Positions 63,239 to 64,000 of a DNA stretch of 64,000 nt are shown here, piece by piece. The stretch comes from Streptomyces cinnamoneus (GTDB lineage Bacteria; Actinomycetota; Actinomycetes; Streptomycetales; Streptomycetaceae). A model generated the notes under the pieces. The model saw nothing but the letters and a program-made list of their open reading frames with translations. It did not search any database and had not been told where the DNA came from. Position numbers and translations under genes: made by a program. Every line of letters starts with the position of its first letter. The first letter of the stretch is position 1. The DNA is taken from positions 62,001 to 126,000 of the forward strand of contig NZ_BMVB01000012.1 in NCBI RefSeq assembly GCF_014650495.1, read 5' to 3'.

Positions 63239-64000
63239 TCACGGCACTATCGTCCAGCGCTGACGGACGTCGTCGCTACAGATCGCGATCGCCACGTAGG
63301 CAGCCTCCCGCGCCGCCGGCACCAGGCACAGGCGGCCTCGTTGCGGAAGCGGAGGGTGCCGTCGCCGTAGGCCTCCGCCTGCCAGCGGTGGCCCGTACCG
63401 TCCGTCTTACTGCCGCGGCCGGTGCAGTCGTGCAGCACGGAACGCTCGCCGGGACGGGGCTGGACGCTGTCCAGGATGTCGACGCACTGTCCGCTGCCGA
63501 ATCCCCTGAGCCGTACGAGGTTGTCGCCGCTGCCGGCGTACTGGACGTCCTGTCGCTGGGTGTTGACGTTGTTGTGCCCGCGGGTGATTCAGTGGGGTGC
63601 CGTCTCGACTGCCCCCGCCGAAGGTGTCCAGGTAGAGGCCGTTCCACGCACGCAGCCGAACCCGCCCGTCACTGTCCTCCCACGCGCGCTCGGGCACCGC
63701 GCGGGAGTTGTCCCACCACTGCTGGGCGGTTCATCGTTGCACGGGAAGGCCACGACCGACGTCTCGTTCCCCGTGCCGGTCAGGCACAGCTGCGGGTAGC
63801 GGGGAGTTGCGCCGGCGCAGCGGGCCGCCGGGCGTACCCAGGTCGTCGCGGTGCCACTGGGCCTCGGGCGACTCGCACGACAGCATGAGGATGGGGGACA
63901 CCGGCATGAACGGATTGACTCCGGGGCACGCCTCGCCGGCGGCGAGGGCGGCGCGGTCCTTGAGGGCGCCGGACGCGGCTCGGGGGCTGTTGCAGTGAGC
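63239..64000 (-). pseudogene. Ricin-type lectin-domain protein, broken by several frameshifts
   Basis: Collinear pieces in changing frames: ALKDRAALAAGEACPGVNPF, YPQLCLTGTGNETSVVAFPC, QQWWDNSRAVPERAWEDSDG, VQYAGSGDNLVRLRGFGSGQ, HRWQAEAYGDGTLRFRNEAA, and LCLVPAAREAAYVAIAICSD with VRQRWTIVP before TGA 63241-63239. The repeated QxW and CL..G motifs show a ricin B-type beta-trefoil, probably the carbohydrate-binding tail of a secreted protein whose start is beyond the window. At least three or four single-base indels are needed to join it. Confidence 0.65.

Noticed and set aside
1..64000. tRNA, rRNA or CRISPR array
   Set aside because: No cloverleaf-like conserved tRNA arms, rRNA blocks or regularly spaced direct repeats were seen by reading; not exhaustively tested.

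Overview
The window is high-GC actinobacterial DNA, almost certainly Streptomyces. Coding regions are strongly GC-biased at third codon positions. Overlapping GTGA, ATGA and TGATG gene junctions are frequent, and the families (DUF317, DUF6233-like, DUF6083, CpXC, Y4yA, AIPR, trypsin-STAND, ECF42) are typical of Streptomyces accessory DNA. No rRNA, tRNA or CRISPR array was seen. The many broken genes and transposase and integrase scraps suggest a chromosome-arm or island location.

Layout. 1-8500 is a graveyard. It holds the N-terminus of a secreted SGNH hydrolase, a truncated macro-domain gene, a gene split by an in-frame TGA, a frameshifted CpXC gene, fragments of transposases, hemopexin and DUF317 genes, and a few intact small genes. 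8681-19832 is the best metabolic unit: a five-gene leftward operon (Fe/2OG dioxygenase, SbnB-like dehydrogenase, Y4yA PLP enzyme, SbnA-like synthase, MATE exporter). It diverges from a four-gene rightward peptide-type ABC importer, with two DmdR/IdeR-like iron boxes in the shared promoter region. The predicted logic is: make a small diaminopropionate or opine-like chelator, export it by MATE, and re-import the metal complex by the ABC system. 19941-24463 continues the metal theme: a FetB-like permease, EfeU, EfeO, then an M56 protease/BlaI regulator pair whose operator motif recurs in front of efeO. 24617-27253 holds DedA, PAP2 and a BASS-family transporter.

27300-46700 is a second mosaic region with many mobile-element remnants and a probable defence/conflict island. 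It contains a ParA-like protein without the Walker lysines (30173), an AIPR abortive-infection protein (33039), and a three-gene leftward operon at 36321-42561. That operon encodes a protein with a possible EACC1-like domain, a Trypco2 protein, and a 1305-residue trypsin-STAND-TPR protein. A 207-bp MITE with perfect 20-bp termini sits inside the operon. A WYL regulator/VOC pair lies at 43348-44829.

46784-63164 is a run of mostly intact regulator-enzyme pairs: TetR/amidase, MarR/cupin, MerR/old yellow enzyme, DGPF protein/ECF42 sigma factor, and TetR/FAD monooxygenase. Several have clear palindromes in the shared promoter region. Membrane and lipoproteins of unknown role, a truncated IS110 copy and a frameshifted DUF6083 gene are interspersed. 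The right edge (63239-64000) is a ricin-type lectin gene broken by several frameshifts.
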